NCBI RefSeq assembly: GCF_001746205.1
Contig: NZ_MDCO01000006.1
Coordinates: 62,001 to 126,000 of the forward strand
Source: Brachyspira hampsonii
GTDB taxonomy: Bacteria; Spirochaetota; Brachyspiria; Brachyspirales; Brachyspiraceae
Direction: 5' to 3'
Length of the DNA: 64,000 nt
The translations under genes and the position numbers were made by a program. Within the stretch, counting starts at the first letter, position 1; every line of letters starts with the position of its first letter. Positions 62,283-64,000 of the stretch are shown in pieces. Under the pieces are notes generated by a model that was given only the letters and a program-made list of their open reading frames with translations, made no database searches and was not told the origin of the DNA.

Positions 62283-63488
62283 ATGAAAAAATACAAACCA
62301 ACAACAAAAGAAGAACTCAAAAAATTAGTATTTACTGACGGTATAAAGCTTGATTGTGTTGATACAAGTCTTATAACGGATATGAGCAATCTTTTTCATG
62401 AAAGTAAAAGGAAAGATTTTCAAGGCATAGAAGATTGGGACGTTTCTAATGTTGAGGATATGTCTTATATGTTTGCATATATGGACTATAATTTTATTTT
62501 AGACTTATCAAGAATAGATTTTAATCCTAATTTAAATAATTGGAATGTATCTAAAGTTAAAAAGATGAGTAATATGTTTGCCTATTGTTCTAATTTTAAT
62601 CAGCCTTTAGATAAGTGGGATACTTCTAATGTTTCCGATATGTCATTTATGTTTTTGGGGGCAAAAGAGTTTAATCAGTCTCTTAATGATTGGAATGTTT
62701 CTAATGTGAAAGATATGAGAGGTATGTTTAAGTTAGCAGAAAGTTTTAATAAGCCTTTGGATAAATGGAATACTTCTAATGTTGAAGATATGTCATGTAT
62801 GTTTAATCTGGCAAAAAACTTTAATCAGCCTTTAAATAATTGGAATATTAGTAAAGTTGAAGATTTATCAAATATGTTTAGTTATTGTACTATTTTTAAT
62901 CAGCCTCTTAATGATTGGGACGTATCTAATGTAAAAAATATGGAATCTTTGTTTGATAGTTGTTCTAATTTTAATCAGCCTTTAGATAAATGGGAGACTT
63001 CAAATGTTGAAAATATGTTTAGAATGTTTGACGATTGTAAAAAATTTAATCAGCCTTTAAATAGCTGGAATGTATCCAATGTAACAAATATTGCCTGTAT
63101 GTTTCAGTTAGCAAAAAGTTTTAATCAGCCACTTGATAAATGGGATACAAAAAAAGTAATTAGTATAGCATTTTTGTTTGAATATGCCGATAAGTTTGAT
63201 CATTATGAATCTTTAGAACATTGGAATTTAGATAAATTAAAAGATATAACTTTAATTTGTGATGATGAAAATAAATTGCATACAAGACTTAGAGTATATA
63301 TGCAAGTCTTTTATCCTAAAGAAGATTATATAACTATAACAAAAGATAATGTTAGAGAAATATATAATCTTATTTCAAAAGATAAAAATAGAAGAATATC
63401 CAAATTAAGAAAAAAACTTGAAAGTGATTTTTCAGAAGAACTTTCATCTGTTACAAAAAATTCTGATTTAAAAACTATAAAAAAATAA
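62283..63488 (+). CDS. Short DUF285 repeat protein, copy 3 (no C-terminal region)
   Basis: 401 residues. Opening MKKYKPTTKEELKKLVFTDG and nine repeats follow the order of copy 1 closely, then the cap FDHYESLEHWNLDKL. The protein stops with SSVTKNSDLKTIKK just where copies 1 and 2 go on (NDYNFKTIEKSEKY). So the DUF4132-like half is lost, through deletion or by design. Thirty-seven bases later the next copy begins. Repeats alone may serve as a binding scaffold or as a source for recombination with neighbours. Confidence 0.8.
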   Translation: MKKYKPTTKEELKKLVFTDGIKLDCVDTSLITDMSNLFHESKRKDFQGIEDWDVSNVEDMSYMFAYMDYNFILDLSRIDFNPNLNNWNVSKVKKMSNMFAYCSNFNQPLDKWDTSNVSDMSFMFLGAKEFNQSLNDWNVSNVKDMRGMFKLAESFNKPLDKWNTSNVEDMSCMFNLAKNFNQPLNNWNISKVEDLSNMFSYCTIFNQPLNDWDVSNVKNMESLFDSCSNFNQPLDKWETSNVENMFRMFDDCKKFNQPLNSWNVSNVTNIACMFQLAKSFNQPLDKWDTKKVISIAFLFEYADKFDHYESLEHWNLDKLKDITLICDDENKLHTRLRVYMQVFYPKEDYITITKDNVREIYNLISKDKNRRISKLRKKLESDFSEELSSVTKNSDLKTIKK

Positions 63489-63525
63489 TGAAAAATGCTA
63501 TATTAAAATCAGTTTGGAGATAATT

Positions 63526-64000
63526 ATGAGAAAATACAAACCAGAAACAAAAGAAGAACTCAAAAAATTAGTATTTACTGACGGTATAAAGCTTAATTGT
63601 GTTGATACAAGTCTTATCACAGATATGAGTAAACTTTTTTATGAAAGCAAAAGAAAAGATTTTGAAGGCATAGAATATTGGGATGTTTCTAATGTTACAA
63701 ATATGGATTCTTTGTTTAGGCAATGCGAAAAATTAAATCAGCCTTTTGATAAATGGGATACTTCTAATGTGGTAAACATGGAAAAGACATTTTTCTCATG
63801 CATGAAATTTGATCAGCCTTTAAATAGTTGGAATGTATATAATGTAGAAAATATGGATATGATGTTTTATATGGCTCAAAGTTTTAATCAGCCTCTTGAT
63901 AAATGGAATACACAAAAACTAATCACTGCTGCGGGATTATTTAGATTTGCGTATAAGTTTGATAATTATGAGTCTTTAGAAAATTGGAATTTAGATAATT
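63526..64000 (+). CDS. DUF285 repeat protein, copy 4 (3' end outside window)
   Basis: Starts MRKYKPETKEELKKLVFTDG, with TTTGGAGA 5 bases before the ATG. Only three repeats (LNQPFDKW, FDQPLNSW, FNQPLDKW) precede the cap FDNYESLENWNLDN, at which the window ends; so its repeat block is complete and the shortest of the four. Whether it has the DUF4132-like half cannot be seen. Confidence 0.82.
   Translation, partial: MRKYKPETKEELKKLVFTDGIKLNCVDTSLITDMSKLFYESKRKDFEGIEYWDVSNVTNMDSLFRQCEKLNQPFDKWDTSNVVNMEKTFFSCMKFDQPLNSWNVYNVENMDMMFYMAQSFNQPLDKWNTQKLITAAGLFRFAYKFDNYESLENWNLDN

Noticed and set aside
57276-63960. Regular 75-base periodicity resembling a direct-repeat array or CRISPR
   Set aside because: The period is in coding frame, units are imperfect and continuous without spacers, and they encode DUF285 repeats.

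Overview
The window most probably comes from a Brachyspira spirochaete. This is inferred from the very AT-rich, compact sequence with AT-rich codon use, flagellar hook protein FlgK beside large chemotaxis receptors, Bmp-type nucleoside ABC transport genes, Rpn/PD-(D/E)XK nuclease genes, and a tandem family of DUF285 (BspA-like) repeat proteins. The species cannot be fixed from sequence reading alone. No rRNA, tRNA or CRISPR array was found, and no recognisable insertion sequence.

Layout. 1-9.3 kb: the 3' end of a class A penicillin-binding protein, an AAA-ATPase/DUF4435 pair arranged like the PARIS anti-phage system, an AzgA-type purine permease, CreD, and a chemotaxis receptor with an unusual C-terminal domain. 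9.4-16.8 kb: flgK, an Rpn nuclease, a lipoprotein, a second chemotaxis receptor and hisC. 17-20.4 kb: a riboflavin operon ribD-ribE-ribBA, preceded on the minus strand by a consensus promoter, an FMN riboswitch and a riboswitch-controlled terminator. 20.4-30 kb: a dual-specificity phosphatase, two paralogous exported alpha/beta hydrolases (one beside a LysR regulator, one with an acetyltransferase), an outer-membrane barrel protein, a remnant of a restriction-modification gene next to an RloA/RloB-like ATPase-nuclease pair, and PhoH. 30-41 kb: a HEPN/MNT toxin-antitoxin pair, MATE, ispD-mcsA-mcsB, three LEA-type proteins, an NfnA-like flavoprotein, rplS, a LacI regulator and a LemA protein. 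41-50 kb: a polar amino-acid ABC transporter, an M50 protease, an envelope operon (YtxH, membrane protein, SurA-like, barrel protein), a hotdog thioesterase and a two-domain GT2 glycosyltransferase. 50-57 kb: a Bmp nucleoside ABC operon interrupted by an Rpn gene. 57-64 kb: four tandem DUF285 repeat genes, two of which carry a DUF4132-like C-terminal region.

How parts work together. The rib genes form one FMN-controlled unit. The two hydrolase operons share an almost identical LysR-type palindrome (ATAC-N7-GTAT) exactly 85 bp upstream of their first start codons, so one regulator probably controls both. Two separate ATPase+nuclease pairs and a HEPN/MNT pair give the window three candidate defence or abortive-infection modules.

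Strongest leads: (1) the tandem DUF285/DUF4132-like genes, whose repeat counts are 9, 6, 9 and 3; (2) a perfect 34-bp inverted repeat that links the first of these genes to a broken bmpA copy with reading frame preserved on both sides; (3) the PARIS-like pair; (4) the shared LysR operators; (5) an McsB homologue that appears to have lost catalytic residues; (6) a candidate structured RNA near 31.65 kb. All functional calls rest on motif recognition by eye; no database search was run.
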